A stretch of 64,000 nucleotides of DNA from a virus, in IMG/VR virus record IMGVR_UViG_3300023097_000002, positions 1-64,000 of that record; one strand, 5' to 3'. The translations under genes and the position numbers were made by a program. This document shows, piece by piece, positions 33,001-41,715 of this stretch (position 1 is the first letter of the stretch; each line of letters starts with the position of its first letter). A model generated the notes under the pieces. It was not told the origin of the DNA, ran no database searches, and was given only the letters and a program-made list of their open reading frames with translations.

Positions 33001-33348
33001 GTCCATCCAGCGGACCTTCTTGAGCTGCCACCCGTACGACGGCATCGTGAAGGAGAGGATGCGCGGCCGGGCGGCCAGATCGAACGACCGGCGGACGTTC
33101 ATGAACCGGCATCCGGGCTGCTCGGTGAACGTACCGGTGTTGGGATCGCGCAGCTCAAGCGCGACTTCGCAGGGCGACTTCAGCAGGTTGGCCGCGTCCG
33201 ACCCATCCGGGTAGGTCATCGTCAGCGAGGGCATGTCGTTGAGCGGGATGCCCGCTTCCCAGGAAAGCGGATGAGGCAGGATCCCGATCGCCGCACCGTT
33301 TGCGGCGTACGCCCGGAAGCGAACGACCAGCGTATTGACCAGCGCCAT
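30031..33348 (-). CDS. Large tail-tip protein (Gp37/Tal-like) with fibronectin-like domains
   Basis: 1105 residues. The first 390 resemble the tail-associated hub of actinobacterial siphophages (PLSWEAGIPLNDMPSL, then GNIPGMTYDFTGSVD). A Gly/Thr/Pro linker at about 395-425 leads to two fibronectin type III-like domains at about 425-640. DIAANTITANNILAGTITAE near 648-667 is the repeated helix of phage fibre proteins. The last 400 residues are beta-rich and probably form the host-binding part. Lies directly after the distal tail gene. Confidence 0.82.
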   Translation of the reverse strand: MALVNTLVVRFRAYAANGAAIGILPHPLSWEAGIPLNDMPSLTMTYPDGSDAANLLKSPCEVALELRDPNTGTFTEQPGCRFMNVRRSFDLAARPRILSFTMPSYGWQLKKVRWMDPDNPRLNKDGQIAYKTSVSPALPVKEIIDLAKNRGNIPGMTYDFTGSVDSAGTAWGVTMKGNFDYGQDAWSMIDALSRQGFFDWRMNKRVLQMYKADTTLRRQLDSDTGVHVHSMVGTTEEPVERTWEDLAGFIVAVGDQQLISGMVEAPDSVEYPWGKWDESISASGVTDVQTLAQITDNLLLTKYKSRTQYTKKFVWTEGAPVPLVDYRPGDFIRAMSDATTGAQKASMRVYQITLSGTDPYGVGVALTLNDRFTDRALQTERWVSRVSGAGGPTGGGGTGAGTKPQKPAPIDSTPPKAPILNSVTNEPYFSTLGDPVSMADVAFQVATKDVENRTIDILRYNVAARRSDFNWQQAFTVQVTQPDSPSTGQVIHAKVPLLDSGYSYEFRVQAIRDSGYASDWSNAIVQTMGYPTTAPEIPSAPILSSKLSTVKAEWDGKDEDGNAYPPEFREVQVEVSTNNSTWFHAGEVFSGGAGLIMSGKGGIPTWNVGNTVYVRFKAMNSASVISATSAVTSIVVLGVTGPDIAANTITANNILAGTITAEQIKAHSLSVETLSVGDPANLVVDPAFSSATLNAARLTQAAASSAGGVAWTITADGNPRIDNNTTASSFNRFGFTNNTLVNYPLQTHPGPGLTSPELAIPVTRPQNSSGPTGNFKARFVVTATGIPASPGAATINVAVLARNFQRSGAGTATSGVLISDFTISANGTYTVTSTTGYNVPAGIVGLIPYFYVKFENGVSVDVALEFSQIEIWQEGSVFIGDGRITAPLVAANAITTDKLDADAITAKHSIRSAYYEMTSQSGGAVIKITENANFNGQSGIRWDGLTNYGPRIFQADASGTGGWDPRGFVITGPEQTVNSSGRVDMQFAYGVANSKITRQYGTETISVQGIYWDSSVARFRIGGMFNTGHFQNDMFRMDRVGFQNGTYSYGSVTTRRYYPILCPNGGSTAVTSSIYQFPSGTEGGFQYVSSSGVTEVFFICMCGTP

Positions 33349-33351
33349 ATG

Positions 33352-34194
33352 TCACACCACCGCGTACCTGGATCGCACCTGCACTCCGTTGTTTCCGCCA
33401 GCAGTTGTAACGGTGAATGTACCGGTCCTGTTCCCGAAAGAACCGGAGCCGCGCGACGTGAAAGTCAGCGGCCCGTTTCCACGGAATTCCAGGGCGCCCG
33501 TCACGTTCGTTCCCGTGGTGAAAGTCCACACTTCCGAGGACTGAAGCCGAGCCCTCATGTAGCGGGGGTCGATGAGCAGCCACTGTGCCGAACTGACCGA
33601 GGATGATCCGTCACCCCAGAAGACCGATGTCGTCGAGGTGTTGTCGGTGACCGTGAGGGAGGTGGCCGGGCCCTTCAGCAGCAGGAGCGAGTCGGCGATG
33701 GGAACCGTCGAAGCGAGCGCGTTGGCCAGGGTGTTCGAGGAGCTGTTGAAGAAGGTCACCGTCGTCTCGGCGCCACGCCAGGCGCCGCCGGGGACATTGA
33801 AGATGATCGTCGCGTCGGCCCGGTTGCTCGGGCAGGAGAAGTCCGGGGTGTTCATCGAGACGAGCTGGGCGTCGGCCGTCTCCTCGATCGTCCCCCGGAC
33901 CCGCGTGAGGGTGATGGGCTGGTTGGTGCCCATCCCGAGCAGGCCCATCAGGGTGTTCCACCGTGAGGCCAGCGCCTCCGGCGTGAGGTCGACGATGCGG
34001 ATCTTCAAGGAGACCGTGATCTGCGACAGCGGATCGTCCCACTGGGGGATCGAGAAGTGTGTGTTCGGCACTTCGATGACGGCACGGCGCGGCGCCAGGG
34101 CCGGTGCGTACTCGGTGCCCTCCAGGAGGTACATGCCCGAGGTGATGGCCTTGCCGCCGATCGTGAACCCGTTGATCTTGTATGCCGTCGCCAT
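33352..34194 (-). CDS. Distal tail protein (Dit-like)
   Basis: 280 residues. KINGFTIGGKAI at the start and PQWDDPLSQITVSLKIRI near 50 fit Dit proteins, which form the hexameric ring joining tail tube and tip. The beta-rich C-terminus may add a galectin-like fold. Sits between tape measure and tail-tip hub, the standard order. Confidence 0.8.
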   Translation of the reverse strand: MATAYKINGFTIGGKAITSGMYLLEGTEYAPALAPRRAVIEVPNTHFSIPQWDDPLSQITVSLKIRIVDLTPEALASRWNTLMGLLGMGTNQPITLTRVRGTIEETADAQLVSMNTPDFSCPSNRADATIIFNVPGGAWRGAETTVTFFNSSSNTLANALASTVPIADSLLLLKGPATSLTVTDNTSTTSVFWGDGSSSVSSAQWLLIDPRYMRARLQSSEVWTFTTGTNVTGALEFRGNGPLTFTSRGSGSFGNRTGTFTVTTAGGNNGVQVRSRYAVV

Positions 34195-34197
34195 CGC

Positions 34198-37100
34198 TCA
34201 CACCCCGCTGATCGTCGCTGCGTAGGCCAGCGACCTGTTGATCGTAGTCGACGTGGGCTCGGCCTGCGGGTACTGGTTGTTGATGTTGAAGACGTTCGTC
34301 GGCCCGGTGTTCTGCGGCACCAGCCGGGCAGTGAACACCGACACGCTCTCCGGCGGCACCTGCTGCACCGCGCTGCTGCCGCCGAGCATCGTCGTTCCGG
34401 CGCCGCCCTGCCGCGCCCGGACCTGCTTCGAGCCGCCCGTCACGCCGGAGTCCAGCAGGCGCTTGGCGACGCCACCGAAGCCCCGGCCGCCCGACCGGTT
34501 GATGATCTCCAGCAGAGCGCCGAAGCGCTTGGCCGAGGCGGCGTTCACGACGAACTCGCCATTGGAGAGCATCGCCGGAATCACGTCGGACTTCGGGCCG
34601 CCAGGCCCGTTGATCCAGCCGCCGTTGGCCGCCGCGTAGCTCTTCGGCGGGGAGTTCTTCTGGTAGTAGTAGTAGCCCACCGAGACCGTGGCCTGCCGGG
34701 TCAGCGCGTTGGTGATCCGGCCACCGGCCGTGTATGCGGCCTGGACGATTCCGCCGAGCTGCCGGTTGAAGTTGCCGACACCGGCCAGGGTGACGGTGCC
34801 CTTCGGGTTCAGCTTGCCCTTATTCGCGTCGGCGACCGCGCGCTTCAGGGCCTCCAGCAGCGCCTTGAACTCGTCGTCGTCGAGCTTGCCGTCACCGTTG
34901 ACGTCGAACTCACCGGCCGCCTCCTTGCCCAGGATGAGCTGGGCGAGGGCCGTCATCTGGGCCCGGTACTCCTTGTCGTTGAGCTGCGCCTTGCCCTTCG
35001 GGTTCAGCAGGCCCTGGCCTTCCGTGGATGCCAGGAACTCGGTCATCGCGAGCACCTTCGCCCGGTACTCGGCGTCGCTCAGCTTGCCCTTGCCCTTCGC
35101 GTCCAGCTTGCCTTCAGCCTCCAGGCCGTCCACGAACGTGGTGAGCTGGGTGAGCTGCGACTGGAAGATCAGGGTGTTGAGGGTGGCCTTGCCCTCCTTG
35201 TTCAGGTTCGTGTTCTTCAGCAGCTCCTGGAGCTTGGCGATGTCGCCCTGGGCCTTGATGATGTCGATGGCGACCTCGGGCTTGACCTTCTTCTTTCCGA
35301 CGAGGTCGATGTACAGGCTCAGGTCACTGAGCGACTTGAACGCCTTCGCGTCGTCGGCGGAGATGTCGATCTTCACGCCCTTGACCTGGCTGAGCTGCGT
35401 CACCAGCTTGGCGTACTGGTTCGACACGTCGGCGAAGTCCTCGCTGGTCTTCGCCTTGTCGATCAGGTTACCGAAGACGTCGGCGATGATCGTCCTGGTC
35501 TGGAGGGTGGCGTTCTCGATCTTCCCGGAGTTCTGGATGATGGCCGCCGCGAGGTTGCTCGTGGCGTCGCCGCCGATCTCGGCCAGGCGCGGGCCCAGCT
35601 TTTCCAGCTCCTTCGCGGAGAGATCGGCCAGCTCGGCAACGGCCGGTGCCGCCTCCGGACCCATCTTGCGGAACTGCTCCGCGACCTCCGGGCCGAGAGT
35701 CGCGGAGATCTTGATCAGGTTCGCCGACCAGTCACGCTGCGCCTTGGCGATCTTCTCCAGTTCCTTGATATAGGCGTCCAGTCCGCCCTTGGTCTTCAGT
35801 GAGAACTTGTCAATCGCATCCTCGGCCTTGCCGAACGCCGACTCGGCCGCCGACTTGAAGGCATCGAGCGGAGTACCGAACTTCTCGAACGAGGTCGCGA
35901 GCTGGTCGATCGCCTGCTGCGCCTCCTCGCCCGTGGTGTCCAGGTCTTCCAGCGCGGACTTCGTCAGCTTGATCTTGCCGCTTGCCGAGCTGGCTGAGGT
36001 GCCCGTCTCGTCGAGCGCGTCGGCCAGCAGACCCTTCGTGATCGAGAGCTTCGTCGAGGCGCTGTCCTCGGCGGAGATCGTCGTACGCAGGGCCTCCAGG
36101 AAGTTCTTCAGGCGGATGGCCGCTGCCGCCTCGCTGTTGATCTGCTCGCCGAGCTTGCCGGAACCGGCGGGCGCGTAGTTGTCGGCCGTCTTGCCGACTT
36201 CCTTGATCGCCGCGTCGAGCTGCTTGAGCGCCTTCCCCGGGTCCTGGAGAGACAGCTCCAGGACATCGCCCACGTTCACGCCAGCCGTGGCGAGCTGGTC
36301 GAGGGCATCGGCGCTGATCTTGCTCCCGTCGGCGAGCTTCGACGTCTCGATGGCCGCCTGTGCGGTGTCGAGCAGCCACTGCTTGGTGTTCTCGCCGATG
36401 GCCGCCGTGTTCTCGCCCAGCGCCTCGGTCGTCTTGTTGATGACGCCCTCCTCCTTCGCGATCTCGCGAAGGTAGCGCTGGGCCGCCTGGGCTCCGGTGC
36501 CGTGCCCCTTGGCCTGCTCTTCCAGGGCCTCCTTCGAGCCCTTGGTGGCCTCGATCGCCCGCAGCCGCTCCTTGGCCTCGGTGCGCGCCGCCTCGGCCGA
36601 ACGCTGGTCGGCGTCAGCCAGGTCGCCCTTCGTGGTGGTGATCGTGCGGTACACGCCGATCGCGCCCAGGGCCTCCTTCGAGCCGTCCCGGATCGCCGCG
36701 TTGTACTGCTTCACGCCACCGGCCGCCAAGACCGCCGCATCGGTGTCGGCCTTGATGGCGTTGGCCAGGGCCTGCGTGCCGCCACTCGCCTCGAACGCGG
36801 CATCGGCGATCCTCTCGGACTCCGAGCGGAAGTCGAACATCTTGCCGATGAGCGGGCCCAGCAGGATGCCCGCCGTGGCGATGGCGATACCCCACGGACC
36901 GAAGGCGAACGCTGCCGCTCGGGCCGCCAGGCCGGAGGCCGTGATGCCGGTGGTCGCCCGGGTGAAGGCGCCCGCAGCAACAGTGCTTGCCGCAGCGGCC
37001 GTTCCCATACCGGCACCCATCTGAGCACCGGCCGCCGCCGCGTTGCGCATGGAGGCCGACATCAGGTTCGTCGTCGGCACCGCACGGGCCGTCGTGGTGT

Positions 37101-39417
37101 TCAGACCTGCCACAGCCGCCGCCGAAATGGCCGTCTGACCGGCGAAGACGCGAGAAGAGTTCGCGATCTGCGTTTGCGTGAGCGCCAGGTTCCGGTTGAC
37201 GTTCGAGACGTTGGCCATGGCCAGGGCGGAGGCGGTCGCCTGGGCGCTGAGCTGGCGCATGGAGGTCTGCGTGGCCAGCGTCGAGGCGAACAGGGCGTCC
37301 TGTCCGCGCACCGCGTTGAGGCTGGCCGTGCTCATCGCGTTCAGGCCGGTCGCCGACTGGGCCGCCGCCAGCGAGTAGCCCCGGATCGTCGTGGACGACG
37401 CGGCGAGCGCCGTCGACAGCGCCTCCGTGCTGACCGTGAGCTGCCGCTGGGAGTTGGCCGCTGCCGCCTGCGCCGCCGTCGTGCCCTGGAAACCGTTGCG
37501 GTAGATGTCGAGCGCGACGCGAGCGCTCAGCGTGCTGACCTTCAGGCGTTCCTGGAGTTCCCGGGCCGCGATCAGGGACTGGATCGTCTTCGACAGTGCC
37601 ACCTGGTACAGGGCCCATCCGGCTGCTGCCGTGACCGCCAGGGCGCCGAGGGTGCCGACGATCGGAACAACCGGTCCGAGGTGGGCGAGGAAGCCGATGA
37701 CGTTGGCCAGGTTGCCCGCGACGGAACCGATGGCCGTGGCCAGCGGACCGCCGAGAGTGGCCAGCAGGGTCTGGAAGGCGTCGGAGAGGTTCTGGAGTTC
37801 GGCCGCCGTGGTCTGGTAGATGCCCTTGGACTGGCGGTTCAGTTCGGTGCCCTTGGCGAACTCCTGGTTGGCCCGGTCGAAGGACTCGCTGACGATGTCG
37901 GCGTTGTTGGCCAGTCGGGAGAACACGTCGATGTCGCGGACCGCGTTGACGCCCAGCTCGCGGAGTACGCCCTGAACGTCGCCACCGGCTCCGGCCGCCC
38001 GGCTGAGGCCCTGGATGAAGGCCAGCAGGAAGTCGCCGCGCGTCGCCGGGTTGTTGTAGAGCTTCGAGACCTCGGAGTCGGTCATCCCCATGACCTTGGC
38101 GAGCTTGCTCAGCTCGGTGCCACCGTCGGAGACGGCCGTGGACAGCTCGTTGAACACACGGGTCAGGGCACCGCGTGACAGCTCGGGCCGGACCTGGAGG
38201 GTGGCAAGGGCGGCGGAGAGACCGGCCGTCTGCTGGGCCGTGAGGCCGAACAGGTTCGACACGGTGGCGATCGAGGCGTTGACGCGCAGGATCTCCTGAT
38301 CGGTCGCGGCCGACGCGGTACCGAGGGCCAGAATCGCGGAACCGAGCTGGTCGATCTCGGAGATCGGCACATCCTGCATCTGGGCGATACGGCCGAGGAG
38401 CAGCGTTGCCTCGTCGGCCGCCACACCCGTGGTCAGCGAGAACTTCACGATCGTGTCGGTGAAGTCGCCGAGGTTCTGTTCCGAGATGCCGATGGCCGCA
38501 CCGAGCTGACCGATGCGGGCGACTTCCTCGAAGGAGATCGGCGCCTGCTGGGCGATCTCCTGGAACCTCGCGAGCAGGCCAACCGAAGCGGCTTCCGCCT
38601 CGCCGACGACTCGGGCCACCTGCGCGAACGCCGCCTCCTGCGAGATGGCCGCTCCGGCGAGCGCGGTGGGCACCTTCGACAGGACGTTGAACAGCGACTG
38701 GAAGGCGCTCTCCAGCTCGCCGACGGTGTTGCGCAGGGCGAACGTGGAGCCCGAGTAGGAAACCGTCGACTGATGGGCACTCTGGGTCGCCTGGGCGGTG
38801 CGGGCGCGGGCGGCGGCCAGGGCCTGCTCCTGCTGGGCGATGCGCTGAGCCGACTGGGCCAGCTTCTCCCGCTGGATGGCCAGCTTCTGCTCTTCGAGCG
38901 CGAGCCGCTGGGAGGTCTCGGCGGCCTTCCTCTTGGCCTGCTCCTCCTTCTGCTGCGCGGCGATGGCGTTCTGAGTGATCGACGACATCGACTTCTGCGC
39001 GCTGGCGAGCTGGTTGATCACTGCGGCCAGCTTCTGGTACAGCGTGACCGTACGGTTCAGCCGCTGGTATTCCTTCTCGCTCAGGCCCTGAACGGATGCC
39101 AGGGCGGAGCGGAGCTGCTGGAACGCCTGCGTCATCAGCTTGGCGCCGTTGGCCGACGCCGACTCATTCTTCTGGAGCGCCTGAACTGCGGAGGCGTAGT
39201 TCTTGGTGGCCGACGTGATCTGGTTGTAGACGGTCAGCGAGGTGCGGAGCTTGGCGGCAAGGCCGCTCTCGACCAGGGCGACCTTGCTCAGAACGGTGTT
39301 CAGATTGGAGAAGACCTTCTCCATCTGGCCGCCGGACTTGGTGACGGCCTGAGCGCCCTGCGCGAAAGAGCGGATGTCCAGGTTGATGCGAGCTGTCGCA
39401 TCGAAGCCCGTTGCCAC
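34198..39417 (-). CDS. Tail tape measure protein with EF-hand-like repeats
   Basis: 1739 residues. Long heptad regions lie at about 1-230. TP901-type tape-measure sequence spans about 230-640, and hydrophobic segments lie near 560-610 and 835-865, as expected for a protein released into the host membrane. Residues 1406-1545 hold 33-residue repeats, one with a perfect EF-hand loop at 1505-1516. The length suggests a tail of roughly 260 nm using the usual 1.5 angstrom per residue. It precedes the distal tail gene. Confidence 0.93.
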   Translation of the reverse strand: MATGFDATARINLDIRSFAQGAQAVTKSGGQMEKVFSNLNTVLSKVALVESGLAAKLRTSLTVYNQITSATKNYASAVQALQKNESASANGAKLMTQAFQQLRSALASVQGLSEKEYQRLNRTVTLYQKLAAVINQLASAQKSMSSITQNAIAAQQKEEQAKRKAAETSQRLALEEQKLAIQREKLAQSAQRIAQQEQALAAARARTAQATQSAHQSTVSYSGSTFALRNTVGELESAFQSLFNVLSKVPTALAGAAISQEAAFAQVARVVGEAEAASVGLLARFQEIAQQAPISFEEVARIGQLGAAIGISEQNLGDFTDTIVKFSLTTGVAADEATLLLGRIAQMQDVPISEIDQLGSAILALGTASAATDQEILRVNASIATVSNLFGLTAQQTAGLSAALATLQVRPELSRGALTRVFNELSTAVSDGGTELSKLAKVMGMTDSEVSKLYNNPATRGDFLLAFIQGLSRAAGAGGDVQGVLRELGVNAVRDIDVFSRLANNADIVSESFDRANQEFAKGTELNRQSKGIYQTTAAELQNLSDAFQTLLATLGGPLATAIGSVAGNLANVIGFLAHLGPVVPIVGTLGALAVTAAAGWALYQVALSKTIQSLIAARELQERLKVSTLSARVALDIYRNGFQGTTAAQAAAANSQRQLTVSTEALSTALAASSTTIRGYSLAAAQSATGLNAMSTASLNAVRGQDALFASTLATQTSMRQLSAQATASALAMANVSNVNRNLALTQTQIANSSRVFAGQTAISAAAVAGLNTTTARAVPTTNLMSASMRNAAAAGAQMGAGMGTAAAASTVAAGAFTRATTGITASGLAARAAAFAFGPWGIAIATAGILLGPLIGKMFDFRSESERIADAAFEASGGTQALANAIKADTDAAVLAAGGVKQYNAAIRDGSKEALGAIGVYRTITTTKGDLADADQRSAEAARTEAKERLRAIEATKGSKEALEEQAKGHGTGAQAAQRYLREIAKEEGVINKTTEALGENTAAIGENTKQWLLDTAQAAIETSKLADGSKISADALDQLATAGVNVGDVLELSLQDPGKALKQLDAAIKEVGKTADNYAPAGSGKLGEQINSEAAAAIRLKNFLEALRTTISAEDSASTKLSITKGLLADALDETGTSASSASGKIKLTKSALEDLDTTGEEAQQAIDQLATSFEKFGTPLDAFKSAAESAFGKAEDAIDKFSLKTKGGLDAYIKELEKIAKAQRDWSANLIKISATLGPEVAEQFRKMGPEAAPAVAELADLSAKELEKLGPRLAEIGGDATSNLAAAIIQNSGKIENATLQTRTIIADVFGNLIDKAKTSEDFADVSNQYAKLVTQLSQVKGVKIDISADDAKAFKSLSDLSLYIDLVGKKKVKPEVAIDIIKAQGDIAKLQELLKNTNLNKEGKATLNTLIFQSQLTQLTTFVDGLEAEGKLDAKGKGKLSDAEYRAKVLAMTEFLASTEGQGLLNPKGKAQLNDKEYRAQMTALAQLILGKEAAGEFDVNGDGKLDDDEFKALLEALKRAVADANKGKLNPKGTVTLAGVGNFNRQLGGIVQAAYTAGGRITNALTRQATVSVGYYYYQKNSPPKSYAAANGGWINGPGGPKSDVIPAMLSNGEFVVNAASAKRFGALLEIINRSGGRGFGGVAKRLLDSGVTGGSKQVRARQGGAGTTMLGGSSAVQQVPPESVSVFTARLVPQNTGPTNVFNINNQYPQAEPTSTTINRSLAYAATISGV
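34770..35202 (-). repeat. Five 33-residue pseudo-EF-hand repeats in the tape measure
   Basis: Loop starts fall at residues 1406, 1439, 1472, 1505 and 1537. Only the fourth (DVNGDGKLDDDE, 34870-34905) has all calcium ligands. The others keep positions 8 and often 12 but replace ligand Asp residues with Lys (for example DAKGKGKLSDAE). Confidence 0.75.
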
Positions 39418-39430
39418 CTAGACCTCCGCT

Positions 39431-39766
39431 TCAGTCGCCGTCCGGCATGTCGTGCTGGTAGGAGTGCGCCCGGGAAGGGAGCGGAGTGCCCGCGCCCCAT
39501 ACGTTACGTGCAGAGACGTACCGGGTCTCTCCCTTCTGACGGATCTTCCCGCGCCGCTTCTCGCTGTCCTCGCGGTCCTTCTCGATCTCCGCGCAGCCGT
39601 AGCAGACGGCGCCCTTCAGATCGAAAACGATCTCGTTGTTCGTCGACATGCCGATCCAGGCAGGAGTGCCGCACTGCTTGCACGTCTCCTCCTCCAGGAT
39701 CGTCAGGGCCATGGCCAGCTTGCGGTTGCGTTCGTCGGCCCAGTCAGAGGGCCGTCCCGTCAGCAT
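39431..39766 (-). CDS. Second tail assembly chaperone segment (gpT-like), probably made by frameshift
   Basis: Given here as the frame from ATG 39766, 111 residues; no ribosome site precedes that ATG. It overlaps the end of the 39744 gene and lies directly before the tape measure gene. This is the lambda G/GT arrangement in which the second frame is reached by ribosomal slippage. Two CxxC pairs (CKQCGTPAW and CYGCAE) suggest a zinc-binding module. The C-terminus is charged. Confidence 0.75.
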   Translation of the reverse strand: MLTGRPSDWADERNRKLAMALTILEEETCKQCGTPAWIGMSTNNEIVFDLKGAVCYGCAEIEKDREDSEKRRGKIRQKGETRYVSARNVWGAGTPLPSRAHSYQHDMPDGD

Positions 39767-40544
39767 TGTCAGCGGGGGCACGGACCACGATCTCGCCGTT
39801 TTCAACAGCGGTCGCACCCATGCCGATTTCTTCCAGGTGAGAGCTTCCGCCAGGAAACCCGGCATCGAGCTTGTCGGCCCAGTCACGGGAAGCCGACAGG
39901 CCGGTCCCCACGGACTCCATCAGGCGCATCGTCTCGGAGGAGATGAGCTTCTTCAGAAGGAGGTCGGCGCCGCTGCGGCTCGGCGGCGGAACCGTGCGCC
40001 CGTCGGGCAGCTTCAGCTCGATGCAGAAGTGCGAGATCTGCGCGGTGAGCGTGTACCGGCTGCGGGCGGTGATGTAGTCGAGGTCGTTCTCGCTGGCGTC
40101 CTTGTACTGCGGGTTCTCCTTGTGGAACGTGCGCGTCGCCTCGCGGGTGACCGTTCCCAGCTCCTCCGGCGTCTTGACCTGGAAGACGAGCGTGATGCCC
40201 GACTTCACGATCTTCGCCTTCAGATCCTCGACCCGGCCGGAGAGAGCGTCGATCTTCTCCTCCAGCTCGGTGCGCTCTTCCTGGAGAGCATCCAGCACCG
40301 AGTCCACGAAGGAGTTCGCGGAGGTCTCGGTGCGCTTGCGGATGTCCTTCTCCACGCGCTCCAGGCTCTCGACCAGAGTCTCCAGCTCTTCGAGCACGCC
40401 GCCGAGTTCGGCACCGCTTCGCTGGTCCAGGTACGCCGTGTGCTCGAACACGGGGAACGTGGAGTTCCCCTCCAGGTAGTCCTCGAAGCTGAAGTTGTCG
40501 GGGCCGGGCTCCGGGTTGCCCGGCTCCGCAATGTCCTGCGCCAT
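39744..40544 (-). CDS. Tail assembly chaperone (gpG-like)
   Basis: 266 residues. ATG 40544 is inside a longer frame but follows GAAGGAAC and begins a Pro/Glu-rich start typical of these proteins. A long charged coiled coil spans about 55-105. The C-terminal half is alpha/beta. Placed between the major tail protein and the tape measure, it is expected to bind the tape measure during tail assembly. It may continue into the next frame. Confidence 0.8.
   Translation of the reverse strand: MAQDIAEPGNPEPGPDNFSFEDYLEGNSTFPVFEHTAYLDQRSGAELGGVLEELETLVESLERVEKDIRKRTETSANSFVDSVLDALQEERTELEEKIDALSGRVEDLKAKIVKSGITLVFQVKTPEELGTVTREATRTFHKENPQYKDASENDLDYITARSRYTLTAQISHFCIELKLPDGRTVPPPSRSGADLLLKKLISSETMRLMESVGTGLSASRDWADKLDAGFPGGSSHLEEIGMGATAVENGEIVVRAPADNADGTAL
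39773..39779 (-). other. Candidate ribosomal slip site
   Basis: GCCCCCG is read GCC CCC G in the chaperone frame. Moving +1 (or -2) puts the ribosome in the frame of the 39431 segment: CCC CCG CTG. It lies just upstream of the unsupported ATG at 39766. Confidence 0.5.
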
Positions 40545-40570
40545 GTCCGTTCCTTCGGTCGTACGGGTTG

Positions 40571-41137
40571 TCAGCTCGCGGTGCTGCCGACCTGCACAAG
40601 GCCGTCCGAGGACTGGCCCTGGGCGTACATGGTCGGCTGAAGCTGAAGGGGGGCGGTCGCGTCGTTGATGACGTTGGGGTCGCCGGAGAGGAACTTGTAG
40701 ACCGTGACCCAGTCGTCGTCCACCGCGTTCGGATCCCGAACGGGGTGCTTCGAGATCCGCTGGACCAGGAACCCCGAGCGCAGGGGCTTCTTGAACAGGC
40801 GCATCACGTCGTTGTAGATCGACGGGTCGAGCTTGTTCGGGTCGCGGTCCAGGAAGACGTTGAGCTGGCCTTCGTAGTTCTTCGCGGTCGGGGTCGCCAC
40901 GTTCGAGTCGTCGCAGAGGCCACGCGTGTCGTCCGTGTCGCGGTCCGTCCAGCCGAGCGTGATGTCGGTGGTCAGTGCGCACGAGATGTTCAGACCCGCG
41001 TTGATCTCTGCGGCGGTCGGGTGGTCGATGTCCGCGAAACCCTCGCCGTACGTGCCCTCGTACCCCTCGGACGTCTGGTCCGATTCGTCGACCCACCAGA
41101 TGGTGAGCGACGGGGGGAGGCTCTTCACTGCTGCCAT
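40571..41137 (-). CDS. Major tail tube protein
   Basis: 188 residues, ATG after CCGGAGG. Beta-rich, with KSLPPSLTIWWVDE at the start, GWTDRDTDDTRGLCDD near 62 and NYEGQLNVFLDRD near 88, the style of actinophage tail tube proteins. The separate strong ribosome site and a probable own promoter in the 92-base gap fit the high amounts needed. Located before the chaperones. Confidence 0.78.
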   Translation of the reverse strand: MAAVKSLPPSLTIWWVDESDQTSEGYEGTYGEGFADIDHPTAAEINAGLNISCALTTDITLGWTDRDTDDTRGLCDDSNVATPTAKNYEGQLNVFLDRDPNKLDPSIYNDVMRLFKKPLRSGFLVQRISKHPVRDPNAVDDDWVTVYKFLSGDPNVINDATAPLQLQPTMYAQGQSSDGLVQVGSTAS

Positions 41138-41229
41138 TCGTACCTCCGGCCGGAAGGCATGATCGTGCCTGACCGGAGTCTAACCGCGAAAGCCCCTGCC
41201 TGGGACGCTGGGCGCCCGAAGCGAATTCT
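41138..41229 (-). promoter_or_regulatory. Possible promoter before the tail tube gene
   Basis: On the - strand the gap contains TTAGACT as a candidate -10, a GC-rich stem (GGGCGCCCAGCG...) and inverted repeats around the ribosome site. The -35 is unclear. Confidence 0.3.
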
Positions 41230-41715
41230 TTACGAACCCGTTCCGGTGTGCTGACCCACATTCACGACACCCTGGAACCCGATCGCCAGGTAGAAACGCA
41301 GCGTGTCGCCGACACCAACCGGGTAGGGATCGCGGACTGTTCCCGATCCGGCTTCGCTGATCTCGCCCTGGTCGGCGGGCGTGTATCCGACGAGCAGATC
41401 CCGGCACGCCTGGGCGAGCTGAAGAAGCGAAAGTCCAGATGGCGCCACGGATTCGACAATGAATCCCGCCTTCTTCGTGACGCCCTTGTCCTCTCCGGAA
41501 ACACCGCAGAGGTCCGCCACAGACAGGCGGCCACCGAATCCGGAGATGTCGAATGCCTGGCCGAACCAGAGGATGACGCTCGGCTTGTAGAAGCCCGAGG
41601 GGTCCTTGATGACGTCGGTGTTCTCGGGCACACCTTCCAGGAAAACGGGCGTGTTGGGCAGCCCCGTATCCAACCGGCTGTAGATGTCCATCTGCCAGTC
41701 CAGCAGAGAGGCCAT
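41230..41715 (-). CDS. Tail terminator-like protein
   Basis: 161 residues, ATG at the stop of the 41715 gene. ASLLDWQMDIYSRLDTGLPN at the start and a later alpha/beta region fit tail terminator proteins that cap the tail tube. The assignment rests on gene order (before the tail tube) and size. Confidence 0.6.
   Translation of the reverse strand: MASLLDWQMDIYSRLDTGLPNTPVFLEGVPENTDVIKDPSGFYKPSVILWFGQAFDISGFGGRLSVADLCGVSGEDKGVTKKAGFIVESVAPSGLSLLQLAQACRDLLVGYTPADQGEISEAGSGTVRDPYPVGVGDTLRFYLAIGFQGVVNVGQHTGTGS

Noticed and set aside
34057-35802. A 581-codon + strand frame opposite the tape measure
   Set aside because: Leu/Val/Arg-rich shadow of the tape measure repeats with no start signal.
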